In this document: positions 53,865 through 62,672 of the stretch, piece by piece
Layout of the letters: each line of letters opens with the position of its first letter
How positions within the stretch are numbered: position 1 is the first letter of the stretch
Origin: CADEFQ01 sp050185195
GTDB taxonomy: Bacteria; Pseudomonadota; Gammaproteobacteria; Steroidobacterales; Steroidobacteraceae
DNA: 64,000 bases
Reading direction: 5' to 3'
NCBI GenBank assembly: GCA_050185195.1
Contig: JBFWZQ010000012.1
Location: forward strand, 1 to 64,000
Position numbers and translations under genes: made by a program
Notes under the pieces: model-generated
What the model was told of the DNA's origin: nothing
The model's database searches: none
The model's input: the letters and a program-made list of their open reading frames with translations, nothing else

Positions 53865-55012
53865 CACCGTACCGCCCGGTAGCCGCCCGGCACGCCTTGC
53901 GGCGACAGCACGATCTGCCAGAGCTGGTTCCTGCGCGCGCGGAAGGCCGCGGCGGAACCGAGCAGCCAGTAGCGCCACATGCGGTGGAAGCGCTCGCCGT
54001 AGCGGGCGGCGAGGCTCGTCCAGTGTGCTTCGAAATTGCGCTGCCATGCGAGCAGCGTGCGGTCGTAGTGGGGGCCGAAACCGTGCCAGTCCTCGACCAC
54101 CCACAGTCGTTCCGCCGCACGCGCGATCTGCGCGATCGAGGGCAGCATCGAGTTCGGGAAAATGTACTTCTCGATCCAGGGATCGGTGTGGAGCTCCGAA
54201 TGGTTCGAGCCGATCGTATGCAGCAGGAACAGGCCGTCGGGCGTGAGCAGGTCGCGTACCTTCCGCAGGTAGGGGCGATAGTTGCGCACCCCGACATGCT
54301 CGAACATGCCGAGCGACCAGATGCGATCGTAGTGCCCCGCCAGCACCCGGTAGTCTTCGAGGCGGATCTCGACGGGCAACCCCTTGCAGCGCGCGGCGGC
54401 GGCTGCTGCCTGGTGCCGCGAAATGGTGATGCCCGTCACTTCGACGCCGTAGCGTTCCGCTGCGAACTGCGCGGCACCGCCCCAGCCACAGCCGATGTCG
54501 AGCACCCGCATGCCCCGCTCGAGGCCGAGCTTGCGGCAGACGAGATCGAGCTTGGCCTCCTGCGCCGCTGCGAGATCGGCGGCGCCGTCCCACCACGCGC
54601 AACTGTAGATCATGCGCGGATCGAGCATGCACTCGAACAGGTCGTCACCGATGTCGTAGTGCGCGCGACCGACGATGAAGGCGCGTCGCAGGCCCTGCGG
54701 ATTGCGCAGCAGCGCGAGCAGCGACAGCCGCAGTGCGTTGGCCGGGCGCAGGCTGCGATCGAGACCGCTGCGCAACACGCGGGCCAGCATTTCGTCGAGC
54801 CGCTCGCAGTCCCACCAGCCGTCCATGTACGCCTCGCCGGCGCCGAGCGTGCCCTGCGCGAGCACCCGCGCGGGCATGCGCGGATCATGCACGACGATGT
54901 CCCAGGGCCGGCTGCCGCCGAGCGCGACGTCCGCGGGCTCGAGCAGGTGCGCGAGCGCGCGATGCGCCGCCGGGGCCGACGCCCCGGGAGGGGCGAAGGG
55001 CTGCGTGTCCAT
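53864..55012 (-). CDS. cfa: Cyclopropane-fatty-acyl-phospholipid synthase
   Basis: A 382-residue S-adenosylmethionine-dependent enzyme that adds a methylene to membrane unsaturated fatty acids. The SAM motif is GMRVLDIGCGWGGAAQFAAERYG, with further family parts YSCAWWDGAADLAAAQEAKLDLVCRKLGLE and ARRNQLWQIVLSPQGVPGGYRAVR. This modification raises resistance to acid and oxidative stress. It starts 18 bases after the TauE/SafE gene ends, on the same strand, and is likely read with the cco genes. Confidence 0.94.
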   Translation of the reverse strand: MDTQPFAPPGASAPAAHRALAHLLEPADVALGGSRPWDIVVHDPRMPARVLAQGTLGAGEAYMDGWWDCERLDEMLARVLRSGLDRSLRPANALRLSLLALLRNPQGLRRAFIVGRAHYDIGDDLFECMLDPRMIYSCAWWDGAADLAAAQEAKLDLVCRKLGLERGMRVLDIGCGWGGAAQFAAERYGVEVTGITISRHQAAAAAARCKGLPVEIRLEDYRVLAGHYDRIWSLGMFEHVGVRNYRPYLRKVRDLLTPDGLFLLHTIGSNHSELHTDPWIEKYIFPNSMLPSIAQIARAAERLWVVEDWHGFGPHYDRTLLAWQRNFEAHWTSLAARYGERFHRMWRYWLLGSAAAFRARRNQLWQIVLSPQGVPGGYRAVR

Positions 55013-55030
55013 GCAGCCCCGACGCTACGA

Positions 55031-55771
55031 CTACCGGTGCGTGTGTGCAATGGCGCCGCAGTCGAACGGCAACCAGTGCGCGAATCCCGGCGCGTAGGCC
55101 GCGAGCCACGGGCCCGCGAAAGTGAGCGCGGCGGCGGCCAGCAGCGCGGTGCCGGCCACGCGCCGCGCGGCCGGCCGCGCGGCGAATCCAAGGAAGCGCT
55201 GTGCCCCGAGCGCGGTCGCGAACATCGCAGGCGCCGTGCCGAGCCCGAAGGCCGCCATCGTCGCCGCCGACCGTGCCGCATCGAGCTGCAGGCCCGCGAT
55301 CGCGAGCATCGTGTAGACGATGCCGCACGGCATCCAGCCCCACACCATGCCAAAGCCAGCGGCGCGCGGCAGCGTCGTCACGGGCAGGAACCGGCGGCCG
55401 AGCGGCGCGAGCTTCGGCCACAGGCGGCGGCCGAGGCCGCTGCCGGGGTCGCGCAGGCTGCCGAAGGCGACGAGCGCGCCGGCGAGGAGCGCCAGCGCGG
55501 CGAGCGCACGCAGCGCCCGGCGCACGGCCTCGATGTCGAGCCAGTCGACCACGGCGCCGAGCGCGCCGCCGAACACGAGTCCGGCGAGGGTGTAGGAGGC
55601 AATGCGGCCGACCTGGTAGCCCGCGAGCAGCAGCGGTCGCGGCCTGCCGTCGGCGCGCTTCGCGGTGGCGATGCCGAGCGCCGCGGTGATGCCGCCGCAC
55701 ATCAGGATGCAGTGGCCGCTCGCGACGAGGCCGAGCAGCAGTGCGGCGCCGAGTGTGACCGGGTCGGTCAT
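55031..55771 (-). CDS. TauE/SafE-like (DsbD_2) membrane protein of the cco cluster
   Basis: A 246-residue protein with six to seven helices, including GLVASGHCILMCGGITAALGI, which has Cys pairs (CILMC), and GMVWGWMPCGIVYTMLAIAGL. This type of protein (sulfite exporter TauE/SafE or DsbD_2) accompanies ccoS and is thought to help copper delivery or CcoP maturation. It overlaps ccoS at ATGA. Confidence 0.85.
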   Translation of the reverse strand: MTDPVTLGAALLLGLVASGHCILMCGGITAALGIATAKRADGRPRPLLLAGYQVGRIASYTLAGLVFGGALGAVVDWLDIEAVRRALRALAALALLAGALVAFGSLRDPGSGLGRRLWPKLAPLGRRFLPVTTLPRAAGFGMVWGWMPCGIVYTMLAIAGLQLDAARSAATMAAFGLGTAPAMFATALGAQRFLGFAARPAARRVAGTALLAAAALTFAGPWLAAYAPGFAHWLPFDCGAIAHTHR

Positions 55772-55956
55772 GGCGGCGGCGCTTCTTCAGGGATGTCGGT
55801 CTGCGGCGGGTTCGCGTCGGGGTCGTCGAGCAGCGGCAGCAGGCGCGGCGTTTCCAGGTCGTCGAACTGGTCGTGATCGACCGCCCAGAAAAAAGCGATG
55901 CCCGCGCCGATCAGCATCAGGATCGAAAGCGGGATCATGACGAGGAGGATGTTCAT
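55768..55956 (-). CDS. ccoS: cbb3 oxidase maturation protein CcoS
   Basis: A 62-residue protein: one helix MNILLVMIPLSILMLIGAGIAFFWAVDHDQFDDLETP, then an acidic Pro-rich tail. This is the usual CcoS form, needed to insert haem b and copper into CcoN. It overlaps ccoI at ATGA and the next gene too. Confidence 0.95.
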   Translation of the reverse strand: MNILLVMIPLSILMLIGAGIAFFWAVDHDQFDDLETPRLLPLLDDPDANPPQTDIPEEAPPP

Positions 55957-58400
55957 GCGGCGGCCGCGGAATGCAGCACGGGCGGTACGTCGTCGCGCGC
56001 GGCCCGCCGCCCGATGCGCAGTGCATTGAGAACCACGAAGAGCGAACTCGTGGACATGCCGATCGCCGCGAGCCAGGGCGGTATGAAACCGAGGGCGCCG
56101 AGCGGCACCACCGACAGGTTGTAGGCGAGCGCCCAACGCTGGTTCTGGCGCAGGATCGCGAGCGTCTGCCGTGCGATGCCGCGTGCTTCGGCGAGCACGC
56201 CGAGGCGTTCACCCGAGAGCACGATGTCGCTGGTGGCCTGCGCCAGTTCCACGCCGCTCGCGAGCGCGACCGACACGTCGGCGCCGGCGAGGACCGGCGC
56301 GTCGTTCAGGCCGTCGCCGACCGCGATCACGCGCGCGCCCTGCGCGCGCAGCTGCTCGAGGCGGGCGAGCTTGTCGCCCGGTCGCTGTCGTGCGGCCCAG
56401 CGAAGCACGCCGAGTTTCGTGGCCGCGGCAGCCACTTTCTCCGGGCTGTCGCCGCTCGCGATCTCGAGTTCGAGTCCTTCGGCCCTGAGCGCATCGACGG
56501 CAGTGCGCGCATCGGCCCGCAACCGCTCCGCAAGCCTGAATGCCGCGATGGGGGAGCCGTCGTGCGCCAGGACCACGGCGTCGGAGAGCGCCGGCGGCGG
56601 GGTCTCGCAGGCGAGGGCGAAGTCGGCGCGGCCGAGGCGCAGCCGGCGCCCCGCGACGACGCCTTCGAGGCCGCCGCCCGGCTCCGCGCGCGGCGAGAGC
56701 ACGCCGGGCAGCGCCGTGTCCTCGCCGGCGGCCTCCACGATGGCCCGTGAAGCGGGATGGCGGCTGCCGCGCGCGAGCGCGGCCGCGAGCGCGAGCGCCT
56801 CGTGCCGTTCGACGCCCGGGTATGTATCGATGCCATCGAGTGACAGCGCGGCCTGCGTGAGCGTGCCGGTCTTGTCGAGCACGACGTGCGAGGCGCCCGC
56901 GAGCGATTCGATGGCGTCGGGGCGCGTGACCAGCACGCCCTGCCGCGCCAGCACGGCGAGTGCGCGCGTGAACGCGGCCGGTACCGCGAGCGCGAACGCA
57001 CACGGGCAGGACACGACCAGCACGGCGAGCGTGGCCGTGAAGGCGCGCGCGGGATCGACGAGGCTCCAGCCAATTGCGGTCAGCGCCGCGAGCGCGAGCA
57101 CGCGGGCGACAAACCCCGCCGCGGCACGCTCGCCCGCGACGGCGAGCCGCGGGCGTTCGGTCGCGGCGCGCGTGACGAGCGCCACGATGCCCGCGAGCAC
57201 GGTGTCCGCGCCCACGCGCTCCACCCGCATCTGCGCCGGACCTTCGACGAGGATGCTGCCGGCGACCAGCGCATCGCCGTGCAGCTTCACGATCGGCGCG
57301 GATTCACCGGTCAACAACGCTTCGTCGACGCGGCATCGGTCGCCCTCGAACACGCCGTCGGCCGGTACGCCGGTGCCCGGGGCGATGTGCACCCGATCGC
57401 CCGGGACCAGCTCGATCGCGCCGATGCGCTCGAGCGACCCATCCGCGCGCACGCGGTCGGCGAGGTTCGGCGTGAGGCGGGCGAGGGCGTCCGTGAGGTC
57501 GCCCGCGCGGTGGCGGGCGCGCATTTCGAGGTAACGCCCGGTGAGCAGGAAGAAGACGAACATGCTGACCGAGTCGAAGTACACCTCGGGCCCGCCGCGC
57601 CAGGACTCGATCACGCTCGCCGCGTAGATCAGCGCGATCGCGATCGCCACGGGGACGTCCATGCCGAGGCGACGCGCGCGCAGTGTGCGCAGTGCGCCCG
57701 CGAAGAACGGACGCGCGGCATAGAAGACCACTGGCGTTGCAACGAGCAGGCCGATCCAGCGCAGCAGGTCGCGGGTGGTCGCGTCGATGCCGTCGAACGC
57801 GCCGAAATACAGGCCGCTCGCGTACATCATCGCCTGCATCGAGCCGAAGCCCGCCACCACGAGCTGCTTGAGCGCCGTGCGCTGTTCGCGGCGGCGGGCG
57901 TCGTCGAGCGCTGCCGCGTCGATCGGCAGCGGGCGATAGCCCGCGCGCAGCAGCGCCGCGAGGATGGCCGCGAGCGTGCATTGCCCCGCGTCCCACACGA
58001 CGCGCGCGCGACGCGCCGTGGCGCTTACCTGGACGCTGGCGACACCCGGCAGGGCGGCAAGCGCGCGTTCGATGAGCCACACGCAGGCCGAGCACCGCAG
58101 CCCCTCGATCAGCACGAGGGTTTCCCGCGCATCGCCGTCGAGGGACCGCACGACATGGCGTTCGAGCCCGGGCCGTGACCAGGCTTCACTGGTGCGCGCC
58201 GCTTCATGGGCATCGGGTGCGCGGGGTGCCGGGGCGCGGCGCAAGCGGTAGTAGTCCGCGAGGCCGAGCTGGTCGATCCACTCCGCCGCGGCGCGGCAGC
58301 CCTGGCAGCACACGGCGTGCCGGTTGCCGCCGACCGTCGCGTGCGGGGCATCGGCCGCCGGCAGCGGCTCACCGCAATGCCAGCAACCGCCCGCGGTCAC
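55953..58400 (-). CDS. ccoI: Copper-type P-type ATPase CcoI/FixI
   Basis: An 815-residue copper exporter that supplies copper for CcoN. The N-terminus carries a Cys-rich CWHCGEPL-CCQGC segment, a heavy-metal domain with RCSACVWLIERAL and the membrane helix motif VVSCPCAFALAVP. Catalysis uses VLDKTGTLTQ and GDGLNDAPVLAGADVSVAL. I chose GTG 58400; it overlaps fixH by four bases (GTGA). The frame stays open to 58574, but the extra codons are shared with fixH. Confidence 0.94.
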   Translation of the reverse strand: MTAGGCWHCGEPLPAADAPHATVGGNRHAVCCQGCRAAAEWIDQLGLADYYRLRRAPAPRAPDAHEAARTSEAWSRPGLERHVVRSLDGDARETLVLIEGLRCSACVWLIERALAALPGVASVQVSATARRARVVWDAGQCTLAAILAALLRAGYRPLPIDAAALDDARRREQRTALKQLVVAGFGSMQAMMYASGLYFGAFDGIDATTRDLLRWIGLLVATPVVFYAARPFFAGALRTLRARRLGMDVPVAIAIALIYAASVIESWRGGPEVYFDSVSMFVFFLLTGRYLEMRARHRAGDLTDALARLTPNLADRVRADGSLERIGAIELVPGDRVHIAPGTGVPADGVFEGDRCRVDEALLTGESAPIVKLHGDALVAGSILVEGPAQMRVERVGADTVLAGIVALVTRAATERPRLAVAGERAAAGFVARVLALAALTAIGWSLVDPARAFTATLAVLVVSCPCAFALAVPAAFTRALAVLARQGVLVTRPDAIESLAGASHVVLDKTGTLTQAALSLDGIDTYPGVERHEALALAAALARGSRHPASRAIVEAAGEDTALPGVLSPRAEPGGGLEGVVAGRRLRLGRADFALACETPPPALSDAVVLAHDGSPIAAFRLAERLRADARTAVDALRAEGLELEIASGDSPEKVAAAATKLGVLRWAARQRPGDKLARLEQLRAQGARVIAVGDGLNDAPVLAGADVSVALASGVELAQATSDIVLSGERLGVLAEARGIARQTLAILRQNQRWALAYNLSVVPLGALGFIPPWLAAIGMSTSSLFVVLNALRIGRRAARDDVPPVLHSAAAA

Positions 58401-58591
58401 CGTGGGGCCTCGGGAGGCGGGGCACGCCCGGCGGGCATCTTGAGGACGCTGCTGCCCGTGGTCGGCAGCGCCTCGTCGTCGTGGCGCGCACCGAGCACGA
58501 TCATCGCGATGCAGCCCGCGATCGTCGCCGCGAACAGCAGGGCACCCAGCCACACGACGGGCTGGCGATACCATGCCGCCTGTGCGTTCAT
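58397..58591 (-). CDS. Short FixH-like protein
   Basis: A 64-residue protein whose start AWYRQPVVWLGALLFAATIAGCIAMIVLGA resembles the first helix of CcoH/FixH (usually about 160 residues). The periplasmic domain is missing; instead it has ARHDDEALPTTGSSVLKMPAGR. Gene position matches fixH between ccoP and ccoI. It starts at ATG 58591, overlapping ccoP by four bases. I call it a minimal FixH-like protein; it may instead be an unrelated single-helix subunit. Confidence 0.7.
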   Translation of the reverse strand: MNAQAAWYRQPVVWLGALLFAATIAGCIAMIVLGARHDDEALPTTGSSVLKMPAGRAPPPEAPR

Positions 58592-59496
58592 GACCGGGCC
58601 AGGCGCTCCTGCGATTGCGAACGCAGCCAGGCGATGATGACGCGCGTGTCGTTTTCCGTCAGGCGCGCCTTCCATGCGGGCATGACACCGTGCGCACCGT
58701 TCATGACCGTGTTTTCGATCATCGCGAGGTCGCCCTTGCCCCAGGTCCAGATGGCGTCGGCGAGGCGCGGCGCCCCGAGCATCGGGTTGCCCTCGCCGGT
58801 CGTGCCGTGGCAGGCCGAGCACACGACGAATTCGGCGGCGCCTGCTGCGGCACGCGCCTGGTCATGCGGTGCACCCGACAGGCTCAGCACGTAGTTCGCG
58901 ACGTCGGTCACCTTGTCGGCGCCGAGGCTGCCGAGCGGCGGCATCAGGCCCTGGCGTCCCTCGAGGATGCTCGTCGCGATCGAGGCATCGTCGCCGCCCC
59001 AGATCCAGTCGGCATCGACGAGGTTCGGCGCGCCCAGCCGCGGGTTGCCCCGCGCATCGCGCTGGTGGCAAGCCGCGCAGTTGTCGACGAACAGGCGCTC
59101 GCCGATGTGCAGCGCTTCGGGATTCGCGGCGAGCTGCGCCGGCGTGAGGCCCGCGAGCTGTGCCTGCAGGTCGGCGATGTTCGCTTCGTTGCGGGCGACG
59201 TCGAGGGCATGTTCCCCGTGCGAGGACCAGCCGCGCAGGCCCTTGAAATCGCCGAATCCGGGATAGAGCAGCAGGTAGCTGAACATCCAGATGAAAAATG
59301 CCGCGGACGCCGCGGCCCACCAGCGCGGCAGGCGCCGCACGCCCTCACGCAGCACGCCATGCGCCCAGACGTGCCCGGTCGTGCCGTCCTCGAGCACGGG
59401 GATCTCGACCTTCTGCGCCCACATGAACAGGAACAGCGTGATGCCGGCGTTCAGCACCACGAGGAACATGACCCACAGCGACCAGAAGGTATTCAT
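58588..59496 (-). CDS. ccoP: cbb3 cytochrome c oxidase subunit CcoP
   Basis: A 302-residue dihaem subunit. Two helices at the N-terminus (MNTFWSLWVMFLVVLNAGITLFLFMW and WWAAASAAFFIWMFSYLLLYPGFGDFKG) anchor it; two haem sites follow, CAACH and CSACH, with Met ligands in GLMPPLGSLG and GVMPAWKARLT. It passes electrons from cytochrome c to CcoO and CcoN. It overlaps ccoQ and fixH at ATGA. Confidence 0.96.
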   Translation of the reverse strand: MNTFWSLWVMFLVVLNAGITLFLFMWAQKVEIPVLEDGTTGHVWAHGVLREGVRRLPRWWAAASAAFFIWMFSYLLLYPGFGDFKGLRGWSSHGEHALDVARNEANIADLQAQLAGLTPAQLAANPEALHIGERLFVDNCAACHQRDARGNPRLGAPNLVDADWIWGGDDASIATSILEGRQGLMPPLGSLGADKVTDVANYVLSLSGAPHDQARAAAGAAEFVVCSACHGTTGEGNPMLGAPRLADAIWTWGKGDLAMIENTVMNGAHGVMPAWKARLTENDTRVIIAWLRSQSQERLARS

Positions 59497-59648
59497 GGAC
59501 GATCCTCGGAGTCGGCCATCGGCAGGCGCGCGAGCTGGTCGTACTTCGGCTTGTGGCCGGTGTGCCAGACCCACACCCAGATGCCGATGAACAGCAGCAT
59601 CAGCACCACCGTGGCGATGCCGGCCACCTGGATCAGCGGCCCGTTCAT
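59493..59648 (-). CDS. ccoQ: cbb3 oxidase subunit CcoQ
   Basis: A 51-residue single-helix protein (VAGIATVVLMLLFIGIWVWVW then HTGHKPKYDQLARLPM), the CcoQ form, which stabilises the oxidase core. It overlaps both neighbours. Confidence 0.93.
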   Translation of the reverse strand: MNGPLIQVAGIATVVLMLLFIGIWVWVWHTGHKPKYDQLARLPMADSEDRP

Positions 59649-60274
59649 GGCGCCGCCTCCGTATCCGGTGGCAGCCCGAGGCCCTGCAGGTAGGCGACCA
59701 GCGCGTCGAGCGACGTCCTGCCCTCGAGCGCCGCCGGCGCGCCGGCAAGGTCCTCGTCCGTGTACGGGTCGCCGAGGCGGCGCAGCGTGCGCATGCGCGC
59801 GACGATGTCGTCGGCGTCGATCGGCTCGTCGGCGAGCCACGGGTAGCCCGGCATGTTCGAGGCCTTCACGACCGCGCGCGGGTCCGTGAGGTGCAGTCGC
59901 TGCCACTCGTCCGAATACTTGCCGCCGACGCGCGCGAGGTCGGGTCCCGTGCGCTTCGAGCCCCACTGGTGCGGGCGGTCGTAGACCGACTCGCTCGAGA
60001 TCGAGTAGTTGCCGTAGCGCTGCGTCTCGGCGCGCAACGCGCGGATCATCTGCGTGTGGCAGGTGTAGCAGCCTTCCCGCACGTAGATGTCCTTGCCCGC
60101 GAGCCGCAACGGATCGTAGGGCTTCACGCCCTCGGTCGAAGTGATGGCATGCGCCTCGACGAACAGCGGCGTGATCTCCGCGAGCCCACCGATCGACACC
60201 ATGATGGCGGTCAGGATGCCGAGCTTGCCGGCGTGCTTTTCGATTGCCTCGAAGTACTTGTAACCCTTGGCCAT
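59645..60274 (-). CDS. ccoO: cbb3 oxidase subunit CcoO
   Basis: A 209-residue monohaem subunit: an N-terminal helix (GILTAIMVSIGGLAEITPLF) then CYTCH in REGCYTCHTQMIRALRAETQRYG and a Met ligand in ASNMPGYPWLADEPID. It links CcoP and CcoN. ATG 60274 lies 10 bases after the ccoN stop. Confidence 0.96.
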   Translation of the reverse strand: MAKGYKYFEAIEKHAGKLGILTAIMVSIGGLAEITPLFVEAHAITSTEGVKPYDPLRLAGKDIYVREGCYTCHTQMIRALRAETQRYGNYSISSESVYDRPHQWGSKRTGPDLARVGGKYSDEWQRLHLTDPRAVVKASNMPGYPWLADEPIDADDIVARMRTLRRLGDPYTDEDLAGAPAALEGRTSLDALVAYLQGLGLPPDTEAAP

Positions 60275-60284
60275 GGTTTTCCCC

Positions 60285-61751
60285 TCAGGCGCGCGCCGGC
60301 ACGGGCGCGGGCACCTGGTGCGAGTCGGGCTCCGGGATCGGCACCGGGATCGGCTTGATCAGCCGCGCGCGTGCGTCCTCGGCCGTGTGCCACAGGTTCC
60401 ACGCCATCACGACCATGCCGCTGACGATCAGCAGGCCGCCGAGGAAGCGGATCAGGTAGAACGGCCGCACCGCGATCAGGCTGTCGATGAAGGGGTAGAC
60501 GAGCGCACCGTTCACGTCGGTCGCACGCCACATGAGCCCTTCCGTGACGCCGGCCGTCCACATCGAGGCGACATACAGGATGAGGCCCGCGGTGTGCAGC
60601 CAGAAATGCAGTTCCATCGCGCGCTTCGAGTGCATCGCGGGGCGCCCGAGTGCGCGCGGTGCCATCGCGTACAGCGAACCGATGGTGATCATCGCGACCC
60701 AGCCGATCGCGCCCGAATGCACGTGCGCCACCGTCCAGTCGGTGTAGTGCGAGAGCGAGTTGACGGTCTTCACCGCCATCAGCGAGCCCTCGGTGGTCGC
60801 GGCGGCGTAGAACACGAGCGACATCACCATGAATTTCGCGGCCGGGTCGGACGCGACGCGCGGCCACGAACCGTTGAAGGTCAGCAGGCCGTTCGCCGCC
60901 GAGCCCCAGCTCGGCATCAGCAGCACGATCGAGAACGCCATGCCGACCGACTGCACCCAGTCGGGCAGGGCGGTGAACAGCAGGTGGTGCGACCCCGCCC
61001 ACATGTAGACGGAAATCAGCGCCCAGAAATTCACGATCGAGAAACGGTAGCTCCACAGCGGCTGCTGCGCCTGGCGCGGCACGAAGTAGTACATCATCCC
61101 GAGGAAGCCGGCCGTCAGGAAGAACGCGACCGCGTTGTGCCCGTACCACCACTGCACCATCGCATCCACGGTGCCGGAATAGACCGGGTAGGACTTGGTG
61201 AGCGAGACCGGGACCACGATGTTGTTGACGATGTGCAGCAGCGCGACCGCAATGATGAACGCGCCGTAGTACCAGTTCGCGACATAGATGTGCTTGATGC
61301 GCCGGCGCGCGAGCGTCGCGAAGAACACCGTGCCGAAGCTGACCCACACCGCCGCGACCAGGATGTCGATCAGCCACTCGGGCTCGGCGTATTCCTTGCT
61401 CTGCGTGATGCCTAACGGCATCGTCGCCATGGCGAGCACGCAGACGAGCTGCCAGCCCCAGAACGTGCAGGTCGCGAGGCGCGGGAGCGCGAGGCGCGTG
61501 TGGCCGGTGCGCTGCACGACGTAATAGCAGGTTCCCATCAGCGCCGAACCGCCGAACGCGAAGATCACGCCGAAGGTGTGGTCGGGCCGCAGGCGGCTGA
61601 AGGTGAGCCACGGCGTATCGAAGTTGAGCGCCGGCCAGGCGAGCTGGGCGGCGACGAAGACACCCACTCCCATGCCGACGACGCCCCAGACGGCGGCGGC
61701 GAGCAGGAAGAGGCGAACGATACGGTCGTTGTAGGTTTCGGTATTGGGCAT
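60285..61751 (-). CDS. ccoN: cbb3 oxidase catalytic subunit CcoN
   Basis: A 488-residue catalytic subunit with about twelve helices that reduces oxygen at haem b3-CuB. Conserved regions include TPWLTFSRLRPDHTFGVIFAFGG, WWYGHNAVAFFLTAGFLGMMYYFVPRQA, YRFSIVNFWALISVYMWAGSHHLLFTALPDW and YTDWTVAHVHSGAIGWVAM, with the haem and copper His residues. The family works at low oxygen. It heads the minus-strand operon ccoNOQP-fixH-ccoI-ccoS, without ccoG or a nearby fnr. Confidence 0.96.
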   Translation of the reverse strand: MPNTETYNDRIVRLFLLAAAVWGVVGMGVGVFVAAQLAWPALNFDTPWLTFSRLRPDHTFGVIFAFGGSALMGTCYYVVQRTGHTRLALPRLATCTFWGWQLVCVLAMATMPLGITQSKEYAEPEWLIDILVAAVWVSFGTVFFATLARRRIKHIYVANWYYGAFIIAVALLHIVNNIVVPVSLTKSYPVYSGTVDAMVQWWYGHNAVAFFLTAGFLGMMYYFVPRQAQQPLWSYRFSIVNFWALISVYMWAGSHHLLFTALPDWVQSVGMAFSIVLLMPSWGSAANGLLTFNGSWPRVASDPAAKFMVMSLVFYAAATTEGSLMAVKTVNSLSHYTDWTVAHVHSGAIGWVAMITIGSLYAMAPRALGRPAMHSKRAMELHFWLHTAGLILYVASMWTAGVTEGLMWRATDVNGALVYPFIDSLIAVRPFYLIRFLGGLLIVSGMVVMAWNLWHTAEDARARLIKPIPVPIPEPDSHQVPAPVPARA

Positions 61752-61777
61752 GCGACGACTCCGGGCCGGGCGCGCGC

Positions 61778-61783
61778 ATTATG
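61778..61783 (-). promoter_or_regulatory. Candidate -10 box of ccoN
   Basis: CATAAT on the minus strand (plus ATTATG) matches the -10 consensus at five of six positions. It implies a start near 61771 and a leader of about 20 bases before ATG 61751. The -35 is poor, as expected for an activator-dependent promoter. I see no FNR (TTGAT-N4-ATCAA) site. Confidence 0.4.
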
Positions 61784-61835
61784 GCGTGCCCGGCCGGCCG
61801 TCGCAGCTAGGGTTTGTACGGTTTGAGGATGACTC

Positions 61836-62510
61836 TCAATCGCGTTCGACGAGCCAGACCACGAGCTCGATCAGTTCATCGACGCTGCGGACGCTCGAAT
61901 TGTTCACGCGGTACTTGCCGGCCACGATCAGGGTGGGCGTGCCTTCGACCCGGTAGGCCTTCACGAGGTCGTCGGCTTCCTTCATTTTCATGTCGACATT
62001 GAAGGATTGCGCGGTCTCGAGCACCTGCTGCTGGGTGACACCGCCGGCGCGCGCATAGAAGCGCGCCACGGCGCCGAGCGTCGGCTGGGGTCGCTTCAGC
62101 TGGCGCGTGGCCGGATCGACGATTGCGAGCTCGCCCGTCGTCCAGATCGCGTCGTACATCGCCTGGTGGGTGCGGTCCGCGATGCCGAGGACCTGTGCGG
62201 CGAGGTAGGCGCGCTGGAAGAGCGGCCAGGATTCGGCAGGATTCCAGGACGCCGGCACATAGACGAGCTGTGCCTGCTTCGGCAGCTTCGCCTCGAGTGC
62301 CGCCATCACGGGCCGGAACTGGTTGCAGGCCGGGCAGCCGTAGGAGAAGACCTCGACGACCTCGACCTTGCCGGCCGGCACATGGGTCGGCTGGGCGGGC
62401 ACGATCAGGTCGTAATGCCGGCCTTCGGTCCAGCGAGCCTCGGCCGCGTGGGCGGCACCGGTGACGGAAGACAGGGCGAGCAGCGCCGCCAGAAAACGAA
62501 TTGTCCTCAC
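61836..62510 (-). CDS. DsbA-like thiol:disulfide interchange protein
   Basis: A 224-residue periplasmic oxidoreductase. A signal peptide (VRTIRFLAALLALSSVTGAAHAA) precedes a thioredoxin fold with active site CPAC in EVFSYGCPACNQFRP and cis-Pro loop VEGTPTLIVAGKYR. It introduces disulfides into exported proteins and could serve cytochrome and DUF3617 folding. GTG 62510 has GGAGG about nine bases upstream. It is read towards the cco operon with 84 bases between. Confidence 0.93.
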   Translation of the reverse strand: MRTIRFLAALLALSSVTGAAHAAEARWTEGRHYDLIVPAQPTHVPAGKVEVVEVFSYGCPACNQFRPVMAALEAKLPKQAQLVYVPASWNPAESWPLFQRAYLAAQVLGIADRTHQAMYDAIWTTGELAIVDPATRQLKRPQPTLGAVARFYARAGGVTQQQVLETAQSFNVDMKMKEADDLVKAYRVEGTPTLIVAGKYRVNNSSVRSVDELIELVVWLVERD

Positions 62511-62613
62511 CCGGGCGTCCTCCAGAATGAAAAAGCCATGGTACCGACCGTGCCTCGCGCACGCGAGTTCCCGGGGGGCACAACGCCCGGTTGTGGCCGG
62601 CAAGGCCGCGTTG

Positions 62614-62643
62614 TTGTTCGCGGCCGAGGGCCGATGCTAGGGT
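62614..62643 (+). promoter_or_regulatory. Candidate promoter of the nitrilase-like gene
   Basis: TTGTTC (62614-62619) and TGCTAGGGT (62635-62643, an extended -10) are spaced by 18 bases. ATG 62673 follows about 30 bases after the -10, preceded by AGGAAG. Confidence 0.4.
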
Positions 62644-62672
62644 CGGGCAATCCCCAGAACAGGAAGCCCCGC

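Noticed and set aside
61823..61839. TTGAG-N7-CTCAA dyad as an FNR box for ccoN
   Set aside because: FNR needs TTGAT-N4-ATCAA with four spacer bases. This dyad has seven, differs in both half-sites and overlaps the dsbA stop codon. It may be chance.
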